From the NCBI GenBank assembly GCA_028714735.1, contig JAQTLU010000010.1, positions 54,981-118,980 on the forward strand: 64,000 nt of DNA. Reading direction: 5' to 3'. This DNA comes from Gallionellaceae bacterium (GTDB lineage Bacteria; Pseudomonadota; Gammaproteobacteria; Burkholderiales; Thiobacillaceae). How positions within the stretch are numbered: position 1 is the stretch's first letter; each line of letters begins with the position of its first letter. The notes below the pieces were generated by a model. It made no database searches and had not been told where the DNA came from. It saw only the letters and a list, made by a program, of their open reading frames with translations. Below, in pieces: positions 24,019-33,917 of this stretch. Both the position numbers and the translations under genes were made by a program.

Positions 24019-26853
24019 ATGAACGCCCCTACCCCCGAGTTCCACCCAGGCAGCCTGGTCTCCGCCCGAGGCCGTGAATGGATAGTTCTTCCTGAATCCA
24101 CACCAGAAACACTGCGTCTGCGCCCCCTTGGCGGTGGCGAGAAGGACGAATCTCTCATCTACCTGCCACTGGAGCGGCAACCGATCCAGCCCGCCACTTT
24201 CCCTTGGCCCATGGTCGAGCAGGCGCGCAACCACGCCGCCAGCCAGCTCCTGATGGACGCTCTGCAACTCAAGTTGCGCAATGGCGCCGGGCCGTTCCGC
24301 AGCTTCGGCAACATCGCCGTGGAACCGCGTGCCTACCAGCTCGTGCCGTTATTGATGGCCATGAAGCAAGCCACCGTGCGACTGCTGATTGCCGATGACG
24401 TCGGCATCGGCAAGACCATCGAAGGTGCGTTGATTGCCCGAGAACTGCTCGACCGGGGCGAGATCCAGCGCCTGGCTGTACTCTGTCCGCCGCACCTGTG
24501 CGAACAATGGCAGCGCGAACTGGCCGAGCGCTTCCACATCCACGCGGTCATCGTCCGCACTGCTTCCGCCGCCCGGCTGGAACGCGACCTGCCGCCTGGC
24601 ACTTCAGTGTTCGATGCCCATCCATACACCGTGGTCAGCCTTGACTACATCAAGTCCGAACGCCGCCGCGAAGCGTTTCAACGCTTCTGTCCCGAGTTCG
24701 TCATCGTCGATGAGGCGCATACCTGCACTCAGGGTGGACAAGGCCGGCAGCAGCGCTACCAGTTGCTCAAGGGACTGGCTGAAGACGCCAACCGGCACCT
24801 TGTGCTGCTCACCGCCACCCCCCACAGCGGTGACGAAGATGCCTTTTTCAACCTGCTTGGCCTGTTGCGCCCCGCGTTCACGGCCCTGAAGGATCTGCCC
24901 TCCGGCGCTCGCGCCGACCTGCGCGAAGACCTTGCGCGCCACTTCGTTCAACGCCGCCGTCCCGACATCGCCGAGTGGCAGGACGCCTCCATGTTCCCCG
25001 AGCGCAAAACCGCCGAGATCACCTACCGCCTCACCGGCGCGTGGGGAGCGCTCTTCAACGATGTGCTCGACTACGCTCGCGAACTGGTTGAGCGGGCTGA
25101 AGGCCGGGGGCAACGCGAGCAGCGCATGAACTGGTGGGCCGCGCTGGCGTTGCTGCGTTGCATTTCTTCCTCGCCCGCTGCTGCGGTCAATGCCCTGCGC
25201 ACCCGCCTGATCGGCAGCACTGAGACGGGCGACGACGACATCCTTACTTTGGAGGACCTCGAAACCCAGGCCGGCGAGCGTGTGCTCGATGGCCTCGAAG
25301 ACGCCCTTTCCAGCGACGACATCGAACCCGCTGCGCAAACTGAAGACAGCGCACGCTTGCGCGAACTCATCGCCGCAGCCGAAAGTCTGGCGGGCGTTGC
25401 CAGCGACCCCAAGCTCGCCCGGCTGCAAAGCCACCTGGCCGACCTGCTCAAGGAAGGCTTTCAGCCCGTCGTATTCTGCCGCTACATCGCCACCGCCCAC
25501 TATCTAGCCGCATTCCTCAAGGGCAAGTTCAAAGACGTCACCATCAAGGCCGTCACCGGCGAACTGACCCCGGGTGAACGCGAAGTGGCGGTCGATGAAT
25601 TGGGTGAAGGCGAAAAGCGCATCCTGGTCGCCACCGATTGCCTCTCGGAAGGCGTCAACCTGCAAAACCTGTTCACTGCTGTCGTCCACTACGACCTTTC
25701 CTGGAATCCCACCCGCCACGAACAGCGCGAGGGCCGTGTCGATCGCTTTGGACAGAAGGCGCGCGAAGTGCGCAGCACCATGCTCTACGGCGAAGACAAC
25801 CCGGTGGATGGCACCGTGCTGAAAGTCATCTTGCGCAAGGCCGAGAGCATCCGCAAGGAATTGGGCGTGTTGGTCCCCATGCCCGACGACGAGGGTCGCC
25901 TGACCCAGGCGTTGCTGAATGCCGTGCTGCTGAAGAAGCACGGCGGCATCGATTCGTCCGGCCAGCTCGACTTGTTCGCCGAACCCGTCCGCCAGATCGA
26001 AATCGCCTGGCAGAGCGCTCGCGATAAGGCCGCGAAAAACCGTTCAATCTTCGCTCAGCGCCGCTTGAGGCCGGAGGACGTGCTGCCTGAATGGCGCAAA
26101 TCAGCCGCCGCTCTGGGAGGTGAGGACGACGTGGCGCGTTTCGTCGCCCACGCGGTCAACAAGTTGGGCGTCGCGCTGGAGCCTTGGAAAGGCCATCACA
26201 AACTCCACATGGACCACCTGCCGACCGGCGTGCGTGAGCGCCTGGCCGCCGATGGCTACGCAGGCACCCTGCGCATCGACTTCCACCAGCCCGCCGCTCA
26301 GGGCGCGCAGTTCATCCATCGCACCCACCCCCTGGTCGTGGCCCTGGCCGACACCCTCCTGGAACGTGCATTGGAACCTGACACTCATGCCAGTGAGGCC
26401 GATGGCGTCGCCCGCGCCGGCGCGGCGTTCGTCAGCAACGTCGGCCTAAAAACCACTGTGTTGCTGCTACGCCTGCGTCACCAGCTCAGCGTCACCCGAG
26501 AAATTGGCGCGCGCCTCATGCTGTGCGAGGAAACTGTGGTTTTAGCCGTTTCCGGCTACACCTCGCCCGTGGTGCTGTCACCTGAACAGGCGCGTGTGCT
26601 ACTTGGTTCCGAGGCGGTGCGCAACATGCCTTCGCCGGTACGCGATCTACATATCAGACAGGCCCTGCAAGCTCTTCCAGCCTGGCAAGGCGAACTCGAA
26701 GCCATCGCCCAAGAACGCGCGCAAACCTTACTGCAAGACCATCGCCGCGTGCGTGAAGCGGCGGAAGCCAAAGGCGCCTATCAGGTCACCGCAAGCCTGC
26801 CGGTGGATGTAATGGGCATCTATGTCCTGGTTCCGGCTGCTGCGGGGGTTTAA
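24019..26853 (+). CDS. SNF2/HepA-type helicase (DrmD-like)
   Basis: 944 aa, 3 nt after the previous stop. SNF2 motifs are in order: AYQLVPLLMAMK, Walker A DVGIGKT (129-133), DEAH box at D231-H234, LLTATPHSGDEDAFFNLLGLLRP, then the C-terminal lobe with VFCRYIATAHYLAAFLK, VATDCLSEGVNLQ and REGRVDRFGQ (motif VI). The last ~300 residues are a helical accessory region. Length and architecture match SNF2 helicases such as DrmD of class 1 DISARM and relatives found beside adenine methylases in defence islands. Coupled spacing on both sides shows it acts with its neighbours. Confidence 0.85.
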   Translation: MNAPTPEFHPGSLVSARGREWIVLPESTPETLRLRPLGGGEKDESLIYLPLERQPIQPATFPWPMVEQARNHAASQLLMDALQLKLRNGAGPFRSFGNIAVEPRAYQLVPLLMAMKQATVRLLIADDVGIGKTIEGALIARELLDRGEIQRLAVLCPPHLCEQWQRELAERFHIHAVIVRTASAARLERDLPPGTSVFDAHPYTVVSLDYIKSERRREAFQRFCPEFVIVDEAHTCTQGGQGRQQRYQLLKGLAEDANRHLVLLTATPHSGDEDAFFNLLGLLRPAFTALKDLPSGARADLREDLARHFVQRRRPDIAEWQDASMFPERKTAEITYRLTGAWGALFNDVLDYARELVERAEGRGQREQRMNWWAALALLRCISSSPAAAVNALRTRLIGSTETGDDDILTLEDLETQAGERVLDGLEDALSSDDIEPAAQTEDSARLRELIAAAESLAGVASDPKLARLQSHLADLLKEGFQPVVFCRYIATAHYLAAFLKGKFKDVTIKAVTGELTPGEREVAVDELGEGEKRILVATDCLSEGVNLQNLFTAVVHYDLSWNPTRHEQREGRVDRFGQKAREVRSTMLYGEDNPVDGTVLKVILRKAESIRKELGVLVPMPDDEGRLTQALLNAVLLKKHGGIDSSGQLDLFAEPVRQIEIAWQSARDKAAKNRSIFAQRRLRPEDVLPEWRKSAAALGGEDDVARFVAHAVNKLGVALEPWKGHHKLHMDHLPTGVRERLAADGYAGTLRIDFHQPAAQGAQFIHRTHPLVVALADTLLERALEPDTHASEADGVARAGAAFVSNVGLKTTVLLLRLRHQLSVTREIGARLMLCEETVVLAVSGYTSPVVLSPEQARVLLGSEAVRNMPSPVRDLHIRQALQALPAWQGELEAIAQERAQTLLQDHRRVREAAEAKGAYQVTASLPVDVMGIYVLVPAAAGV

Positions 26854-26856
26854 GAC

Positions 26857-29800
26857 ATGTCCCGCCGCACCGTTCAACTCGCTTACCAGGCCATCCGCAT
26901 CGAGGGCGGCCTCATCCCCGCCGACGAACTCGCGCGGCTCACCAGCCTGCAAACTCCGGACGCTACCGAGCAAAGCGAAGGCCACTACGCCATACCCAAG
27001 GGACTCAAGCTGCGCGACGAAATCGGCCGCTTCTGGAAGATCGCCATGAACCAGTGGGTTGATTTTCAGCCGTTGCGCGGCCGTGCCGACCTCAGCGCCC
27101 ATGACGTCAGCGTGCGTGAATTCCTGTTGCCGCTGTTGCGGGACGTACTCGGATTTGCTGACCTGGCTCACGGCGCAAGCGTCGAGGCTTCCGGCCACAC
27201 CTATCAGCTTGGTTATGCCGCCGCTGCAGGGCGCGTGCCCCTCATCCTCTCCGCCCACGACCTCGGCCTGGATACCCCCGCCGACCGTTTCGGCGAGCTC
27301 AACCCGGAAACCGGCAAGGTCCGCCGTCGCTCTCCCTTCATGCTCGCTCAGGAAGCCCTCAACGCCTCCGACGCCGCTCTTTGGGCCGTGGTCAGCAACG
27401 GCCTCAAGCTGCGCATCCTGCGCGACAACCCCAGCCTCACCCGGCCCGCCTATATCGAGATCGACCTGGAGGCTATCTTCACGGAAGGCCTCTACTCGGA
27501 TTTCGTCGCCTTCTGGCTCCTCACCCACGCCAGCCGTTTTTCTCCTACTCCCCAGCACGCAGAAGGCGTGGCACTTCCCACGCCTGACCCCGCCGATTGC
27601 CCATGGGAGCGCTGGCGCAACGCTGGTCAGCAAGCTGGCGTGCGTGCCCGCGATCGCTTGCGTGACGGTGTCGCCAAGGCCCTGAAAGCGCTTGGCACCG
27701 GTTTCCTCCGCCACCGCGACAACCATGCCCTGCGCCAGGCCCTGCAACAGGAGGGCGGCCTGAGCAAACAGGACTTCTTCGAAGAACTGCTGCGCATGGT
27801 CTATCGCCTCATCTTCCTCGCCACCGTGGAAGACCGGGTCGATGCCACTACTGGCCAGCCCCTCGTCTTCACCCCGGACAGCGACAAAGACGCCCGCAGC
27901 CGCTACCTTGCGGGTTATTCGCTTACCTGGCTGCGCGAACGCGCAGCCAGGCGTAGTGCCTTCGATACCCACAGCGACCTCTGGCAAGCCCTCTCCATTA
28001 CCTTCGACGGCCTCGCCCACGGCCAGCCCGCTCTCGCGCTGCCCGCACTGGGCGGCCTGTTCGATGTGGAGCTATGCCGCCACCTCGATGCCGCCCAGAT
28101 CGAAAACCGTTGGCTGCTCGCCGCCATCTTCCAACTTGGCTACTTCCGCGAACCCAGCGGGCTCACCCGAGTAAATTACCGCGACATGGGGCCGGAAGAA
28201 CTCGGCAGCGTCTACGAAAGCCTGCTGGAACTGGTGCCTGACCCGCAAAACCTCGCGCAACCCCACGCCGCCCGCCTGGCCTTCGTGGGCGAGCTTGACG
28301 ATCTTCCCGCCGGGAATGGCGTGGAGTCCGATGCTTCCCCCCCCGCCAACAGCAAGGCCTCCACCAAAGGCAATACCCGCAAGCTCACCGGCAGCTACTA
28401 CACCCCGGACAGCCTGGTGCAGGAACTCATCAAATCGGCGCTGGAACCGGTTATCGCCGACACCCTGCGCGCCTTCCCCGAGCGCCCGGTGGAAGCCCTG
28501 CTGGAACTCACCATTTGCGACCCCGCCTGCGGCTCCGGTCACTTCCTGCTTGCCGCCGCCCGTCGTCTGGCCGATGAAGTCGCCAAGCAACGCGCCGTCC
28601 TCCATGCCGGCATGCCTACCCAGGCGCTCTACCGCCACGCCCTGCGCGACGTGGTCAGCCACTGTATCTACGGCGTCGACAAGAACCCCATGGCCATCGC
28701 CCTGGCCAAGACCGCGCTCTGGCTGGAGTCCTACACCCCTGACCGGCCGCTCACCTTTCTCGACCACCATCTGCAAGTGGGCGATGCCCTGCTCGGGGTG
28801 CTCGACCTCAAGGTGCTGGAGCACGGCATCCCCGATGCCGCCTATGCCGTGCTCTCCGGCGACGACAAAACCACCGCTGCCGCGCTGAAGAAACAGAACA
28901 AGGCCGATTTGAAAAGCTGGCGTGCCATCGCTGCCGGTGATCTGTTCACGAAAACGGAACTGGCAGCCCAAGCCGATGCGGTCGAGCACTTGGCCGATGC
29001 CAGCCTAACCGACATCGCCGCCAAGCGCGAAGCCTGGACTCGCGCCAGCGCAGAGGCTCAGCACAGCAAACTGGCCCGCCTGGCCGATACCTATGTCGCT
29101 GCCTTCCTCGCGCCCAAGCTACCCCAGGATGCGCCACGCATCCCGCTCTCCGGCTATCTCTGGGGCCTTATCAGTGGCGACCAGGGCGATCCCGATCTGG
29201 ATGGCGCCGCCCATGCACTCTGCCGTGCCCACAGCGTCTTGCACTGGTGGCTGGCTTTTCCCCAGATTGCCGCCAGGGGCGGTTTTTCCGTCCTCCTCGG
29301 CAATCCCCCCTGGGAGCGCATCAAGCTGCAAGAGGAGGAATTTTTCGCCGCCCGTAGTCCTTTGGTGGCGATGGCTCAGAACAAGGCCAAGCGTGGCGAG
29401 CGCATCGAACTGCTGCGCCAGGGCTTGTTGTTGCATACCCTGTTCCCGGATGTGGAAGCCGCCGAAGGCTTGAGCCCGCCTAACCGGGCCGAAATTCGCC
29501 TACATGAAGAATTCATCGCCGCCCGGCGCGGTGCCGAGGCGGCCAGCCTCTATGCCCACGACAGCGGGCGCTATCCGTTGACTGGCGTGGGTGATGTGAA
29601 CACCTATGCCCTGTTCGCCGAGTCGTTCTACCAGTTGCTCGCGCCTCAGGGCCGGGCGGGATTCATCGTGCCGACAGGCATCGCCACGGATGATTCCACC
29701 AAGGCTTACTTTGAAGCGGCTTCGCAAACGGGGCGTCTGGCGGCGCTTTATTCATTTGAAAACGAAGAGTTTGTTTTCCCGGCGGTACACCACGCCATGA

Positions 29801-31908
29801 AGTTCTGCCTCATGGTGGTGACTGGCGTGAATGCGACTGTGAATGCGGCTGAGTTTGTTCACTACGCCCGGCAGGTCACTTATCTCGCCGACCCCGCCCG
29901 CCGCTTCAGCCTCACCCCCGATGAATTCCGCCTGATCAACCCCAACACCCGCACCTGTCCGGTGTTCCGTGCCCAGCGTGACACCGAACTCACCAAGAAG
30001 CTTTACCGCGCCGCCCCCGTGCTGATACGCGAAGCGGTGATCGATGCCGACGGGCAAGTGCTGGAACCCGAGGTCAATCCCTGGGGCATCCGCTTCTCGA
30101 CGATGTTCCACATGTCCAACGACAGCGGCCTGTTTCTCGACACCCCCACCACCCTCGGTGATGCGCCCCGCCTGCCTCTGTATGAAGCCAAACTGATTCA
30201 CCAGTTCGACCACCGCTGGGCTACCTATGTGGATGCACCCGGCAAGCCGGACGGACTGGATACCGAAGACTGCACCGATGCTCAGAAGGCCGACCCCGCC
30301 TACACCGTGCGCCCGCGCTATTGGGTGGAAGAGCGCCAGGTGCTCGCTCGCATCGCCAGCATGCCCACCCGCGTCGCCAGCGCATGGCTGAACTTTCCTC
30401 GTTTCCCTGCTGGGGAGACGGGTAGTGATGACCAAGACGCGCTCCAAACCCTCCACTTCGCTTTAGCCGCCTGGACCGCCGGTGAACTGTTTCGCCGCGC
30501 GGCAGGCGAGCCGGAGGACGCCGGCGACTGGAGCCACCGCCAGCGCCTGCATGCCACCCAGGCTGCCGAATTCGAACTACGTCAGCGTTTCCCCATCCTG
30601 GCCCAAGCCCTGCAAGTCGCCGGCATCGCCAGCAAGAAAGCCCCTGCCGAATTCAGTAAGTGGGCTGCACAGGATGCCGAAGTGGGCCTGAGCGACGCGG
30701 AACTGAACGACCTGGTCAGTCAACAGGCTGAACCCGCCGCGCTGCTCGCCTTGCTCGATACCTGGATGGATGCTCGCAGCCCGAAATGGCTGATGGGGTT
30801 TCGGGGAATTACAAATGCGACCAATGAGCGATCATATATTTCAACTGTTGTTCCTCGCCTCGCTGCTGGTAACAGCATGCCGATCCTTCTGCCTTCGCAA
30901 CAAGCTGATACCTGTGCCGCCTTGGTTGCGAATTTGGGGGCAGTAGCACTTGATTTCGTGGTGCGTCAGAAAATTGGTGGCACCAACCTCAATTTTTTTA
31001 TTGTTAAGCAATTCCCAGTCATTCCTCCTGATCTTTACCGTGAAGTCGACCTCGCCTTCATCGTTCCGCGCGTGCTGGAACTCACCTACACCGCCCACGA
31101 CCTCCAGCCCTGGGCGGAAGACCTGGGCTACACCGGCGCTCCCTTTCCCTGGAATCCCGATCGCCGCGCCCAACTCCGCGCCGAGCTGGATGCCTATTAC
31201 GCCCACCTCTACGGCCTCACCCGCGACGAACTCCGCTACATCCTCGACCCCAAGGAAATGATGGGCCAGGACTATCCCTCCCAGACCTTCCGCGTCCTCA
31301 AGAACAACGAGATCAAACAATTTGGCTATTTCCGCACGGGGGAATGGGTGTTACGCGAATTTGACCGGATGGCGTTGGCTGAAGCTGCGGGTGAGGCATA
31401 CACTAGTCTGCTGCTTCCGCCACCCGGCCAAAGCGCGCAGCCGACCTATTCTCTCCATGGCGTCGTGCGGGATCAGGTGGACGCGCATCTGGCGGGGCTG
31501 CTGCTCACGATGATCCGGCAAGCCGAAGGTTTGCCTCGCCAGCGCTTGACCTATGCGATGACGATGCTCAGTCAACCGAGGCTCATGCAGTCTGTGATCA
31601 ATCCTGAGGAAACGGAGACGCTTGCGGCTTATCAGCGCAAGCATGCTTCCATCTTCGATGAATCACACCTGGCTGGTGATCGCCTGCAGGCGCTGCTTCG
31701 TTATTTCGAAGCCATTGGAGCCATCCGAATCGACCAGCAAGGTTCGCGGCTGGTGGCGGTATCGACTGCCTCGTTGCCAACGGGGGTGATCGTGGATGGC
31801 GACACGCAGAAGGTGGCGAATATTCTGTTGCGAGCCGTCGCAGCGGCGATCGAAAGTGGTGCGGTTGCTGTTGAAGGCCGGGCCGACCACTTGGCGAAGC
31901 GTGCATAG
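26857..31908 (+). CDS. Very large Eco57I-type N6-adenine methylase (DrmMI/PglX-like)
   Basis: 1683 aa, 3 nt after the SNF2 gene. The N-terminal ~500 residues form a helical/possible nuclease-like region without a catalytic motif that I can name. The methylase core starts with GSYYTPDSLVQELI (~513), motif I ICDPACGSGHF with D555, then GVDKNPMAIALAKTALWL, and motif IV LLGNPPWERIKL (N816-P-P-W). A ~230-residue insertion lies between motif I and motif IV, and a long C-terminal half (to 1683) would recognise the target. It is well above typical DrmMI length. Expected activity is N6-adenine methylation to mark host DNA, as in DISARM or BREX; the site cannot be predicted. Confidence 0.85.
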   Translation: MSRRTVQLAYQAIRIEGGLIPADELARLTSLQTPDATEQSEGHYAIPKGLKLRDEIGRFWKIAMNQWVDFQPLRGRADLSAHDVSVREFLLPLLRDVLGFADLAHGASVEASGHTYQLGYAAAAGRVPLILSAHDLGLDTPADRFGELNPETGKVRRRSPFMLAQEALNASDAALWAVVSNGLKLRILRDNPSLTRPAYIEIDLEAIFTEGLYSDFVAFWLLTHASRFSPTPQHAEGVALPTPDPADCPWERWRNAGQQAGVRARDRLRDGVAKALKALGTGFLRHRDNHALRQALQQEGGLSKQDFFEELLRMVYRLIFLATVEDRVDATTGQPLVFTPDSDKDARSRYLAGYSLTWLRERAARRSAFDTHSDLWQALSITFDGLAHGQPALALPALGGLFDVELCRHLDAAQIENRWLLAAIFQLGYFREPSGLTRVNYRDMGPEELGSVYESLLELVPDPQNLAQPHAARLAFVGELDDLPAGNGVESDASPPANSKASTKGNTRKLTGSYYTPDSLVQELIKSALEPVIADTLRAFPERPVEALLELTICDPACGSGHFLLAAARRLADEVAKQRAVLHAGMPTQALYRHALRDVVSHCIYGVDKNPMAIALAKTALWLESYTPDRPLTFLDHHLQVGDALLGVLDLKVLEHGIPDAAYAVLSGDDKTTAAALKKQNKADLKSWRAIAAGDLFTKTELAAQADAVEHLADASLTDIAAKREAWTRASAEAQHSKLARLADTYVAAFLAPKLPQDAPRIPLSGYLWGLISGDQGDPDLDGAAHALCRAHSVLHWWLAFPQIAARGGFSVLLGNPPWERIKLQEEEFFAARSPLVAMAQNKAKRGERIELLRQGLLLHTLFPDVEAAEGLSPPNRAEIRLHEEFIAARRGAEAASLYAHDSGRYPLTGVGDVNTYALFAESFYQLLAPQGRAGFIVPTGIATDDSTKAYFEAASQTGRLAALYSFENEEFVFPAVHHAMKFCLMVVTGVNATVNAAEFVHYARQVTYLADPARRFSLTPDEFRLINPNTRTCPVFRAQRDTELTKKLYRAAPVLIREAVIDADGQVLEPEVNPWGIRFSTMFHMSNDSGLFLDTPTTLGDAPRLPLYEAKLIHQFDHRWATYVDAPGKPDGLDTEDCTDAQKADPAYTVRPRYWVEERQVLARIASMPTRVASAWLNFPRFPAGETGSDDQDALQTLHFALAAWTAGELFRRAAGEPEDAGDWSHRQRLHATQAAEFELRQRFPILAQALQVAGIASKKAPAEFSKWAAQDAEVGLSDAELNDLVSQQAEPAALLALLDTWMDARSPKWLMGFRGITNATNERSYISTVVPRLAAGNSMPILLPSQQADTCAALVANLGAVALDFVVRQKIGGTNLNFFIVKQFPVIPPDLYREVDLAFIVPRVLELTYTAHDLQPWAEDLGYTGAPFPWNPDRRAQLRAELDAYYAHLYGLTRDELRYILDPKEMMGQDYPSQTFRVLKNNEIKQFGYFRTGEWVLREFDRMALAEAAGEAYTSLLLPPPGQSAQPTYSLHGVVRDQVDAHLAGLLLTMIRQAEGLPRQRLTYAMTMLSQPRLMQSVINPEETETLAAYQRKHASIFDESHLAGDRLQALLRYFEAIGAIRIDQQGSRLVAVSTASLPTGVIVDGDTQKVANILLRAVAAAIESGAVAVEGRADHLAKRA

Positions 31909-31922
31909 CCGGGAGGGGCGAC

Positions 31923-33902
31923 ATGCAGGCGTTGATCCAGCACTTGCCCACGAACCGAGTCAGCCCGCGCTTGTGGTTCGAGCGGCTGGTCATTTTTCGC
32001 GAGCCGGAGCTGGCGCATTGCATACGCACGATCACTTTCCGGCGAGGCCTGAATCTGGTTTGGGCCAAGGAACCCCCGCACGGTAGCGTCAAAGGATCAC
32101 GAGCAGCTGGTCACGGTGTCGGGAAAACCTCGCTTTGCCTGCTACTTCGCTTCTGCCTGGGCGACGTGGCCAGGGCCGTTACGGAACTGCGCGAGGAGTT
32201 ATTCGGCGAGTTTCCAAAGGGCGGAATCGCCGCTGTGCTCTACCTGGACGACAAGCCGTTCACCGTTTGCCGCTACTTCAACGCCTACAAGGAAGGCATG
32301 GCGCTGGCCGGCAGCGACATCGAACGGCTATGGCAAGGAGAGGGCGCGTGCGAAGGCGAACTAAGTTACAAGGCATTCGAGCAGCAGCTTTCGGAAACGA
32401 TGATGACACGGGTCTTCCCGCGCGCGGTTCCGGAAACTGGGCAGGCCATCGAATGGCGCCATGTGCTGGCCTGGATGACCCGAGACCAGGGCTCTCGCTT
32501 CAAATCGTTCTTTGCGTGGCGTGAAGGCGAAGGCAGCGGCTTGCAACGCAGTCGACTGGATCCACCCATCGTCATGCGCGCCGTGCTCGGTCTGCTGGGG
32601 CAGGGCGAATCTGACCTGCTGACCCGTCTGGCGAGACTGGAACAGGCATTGGATGCCGCACAGCAGGAAACAGCGCGTCTCCAGCAGGAGCCCGCGTTGA
32701 TACGTCGGCGAATCGAGTCGGACCTGCGCGCTTGGAAGGGCTCGGCGGACGAGCTGCCTATCCATTCGGACGATCTGTTCAAGAATTCAGTCGAACAAGA
32801 GATACAGGCGGCGGAGCGGAAGGCGGCGGAAGAGCGCGTGGCTTGGGAAGCCAAACAGGAGGACGCCGACCAGGCGCTGGCGACTCTTCGTTCGGAACTG
32901 AAACTGCTGGAACAGCAGTACGAAAGGGCGGCCAATGAATATAAACTTGCCGATGCGGCAAGGCGCCAGGATGAGGTGGCCTTTCGGGCGATTGCCGACA
33001 AACTGCTGAAGTTGGTGAACTTGACGGGATGGTGTGAGGACGGCAACACCTATCTTGATCAATGCCAACACATCCAGCATGAAATCAAACGACTGCAGGC
33101 CTGGGATATGCGGGATGGTCGCGACAAGAAAGCCCTGGAGCGCTCCATGTCAGAAGCCGCTTCCAGGGCGGGGGCGGCCTTGTCCCACAAGCAGACTTTT
33201 GAAATGCCGTTACAGAAGCTTCGCCAACAGGTCGGGCAACAAGACCGGGAATGCAAAAAGATACGCTTGGCCAGAGACTCGGCGGCTGTCGAGGCGGGAC
33301 GAGGCAAGCAGCTACTGGCTGAATTGGCGCGTTGGCAGCGTTTGGCCGGTTCGGCCGAGGCGCAAGCCGTGATTGATCAGTCGCAGGCGAAGTGTGAACA
33401 AATCAAGCAAGACATCGATCGTGTCCAGGTCGAGATCACCCAAGTGCAAATCGAGAAATCCACCAGAGAAAAGCAGTTAAGCGACATCACGGATTCGCTG
33501 GCCAGGGAACTCCTCTCAGACGAGGCCTACGGTAGCTTCGACCCCCGCGAAGAGACCCGCCCGTTCCGCTTGTCCATGCGTGGTGGTGAAGCCTATCGGG
33601 TGCTGGAAGTTCTGCTGGGTGATTTGGCCTGCTTGCTGGACAGTGGCAGTGGTGACAGCGCCTTTCCTGGCTTCGCCATCCATGACTGTCCCAGAGAAGC
33701 TGACATGAGCAGCGGCCTGTACGAAAACTATCTGCTCTTGGCAGAACGACTGCAAAGAGAGTGTTACGGGGAGAATCCGCCATTCCAGTACATCGTGACC
33801 ACGACCACGCCGCCGCCTGTATTTCCTGTTGATGGCTACATGCGATTGGAACTGGACCCAAGCAAGGACGATGGACTCCTGTTCAAACAGCGGCTGAGAT
33901 AA
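31923..33902 (+). CDS. SMC/Rad50-like coiled-coil ATPase (DUF2326-like)
   Basis: 659 aa, 14 nt after the methylase, with GGAGGGG before ATG. The N-terminus carries a Walker A GHGVGKTSL (K68) in a context typical of ABC-type ATPases of the DUF2326 group. Residues ~240-500 are long heptad-rich coiled coil. The C-terminus has a Walker B-like FAIHDCPREADMSSGLYENYLLLAERL segment and a final IVTTTTPP strand. Such proteins often sense or hold DNA ends and drive effector nucleases in defence systems (for example Rad50-like ATPases). No nuclease domain is seen in it, so a neighbour (RT-nitrilase or HNH protein) may be its effector. Confidence 0.75.
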   Translation: MQALIQHLPTNRVSPRLWFERLVIFREPELAHCIRTITFRRGLNLVWAKEPPHGSVKGSRAAGHGVGKTSLCLLLRFCLGDVARAVTELREELFGEFPKGGIAAVLYLDDKPFTVCRYFNAYKEGMALAGSDIERLWQGEGACEGELSYKAFEQQLSETMMTRVFPRAVPETGQAIEWRHVLAWMTRDQGSRFKSFFAWREGEGSGLQRSRLDPPIVMRAVLGLLGQGESDLLTRLARLEQALDAAQQETARLQQEPALIRRRIESDLRAWKGSADELPIHSDDLFKNSVEQEIQAAERKAAEERVAWEAKQEDADQALATLRSELKLLEQQYERAANEYKLADAARRQDEVAFRAIADKLLKLVNLTGWCEDGNTYLDQCQHIQHEIKRLQAWDMRDGRDKKALERSMSEAASRAGAALSHKQTFEMPLQKLRQQVGQQDRECKKIRLARDSAAVEAGRGKQLLAELARWQRLAGSAEAQAVIDQSQAKCEQIKQDIDRVQVEITQVQIEKSTREKQLSDITDSLARELLSDEAYGSFDPREETRPFRLSMRGGEAYRVLEVLLGDLACLLDSGSGDSAFPGFAIHDCPREADMSSGLYENYLLLAERLQRECYGENPPFQYIVTTTTPPPVFPVDGYMRLELDPSKDDGLLFKQRLR

Positions 33903-33917
33903 CCCAGGAAAACAACG

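Noticed and set aside
26728..28020. 430-aa minus-strand ORF
   Set aside because: Antisense of the SNF2/methylase junction; composition of a shadow frame.
18694..31908. Canonical class 1 DISARM
   Set aside because: DrmC (phospholipase D) is missing, DrmA and DrmB would be fused with an extra nuclease domain, and the methylase is much larger than usual; kept as DISARM-like only.
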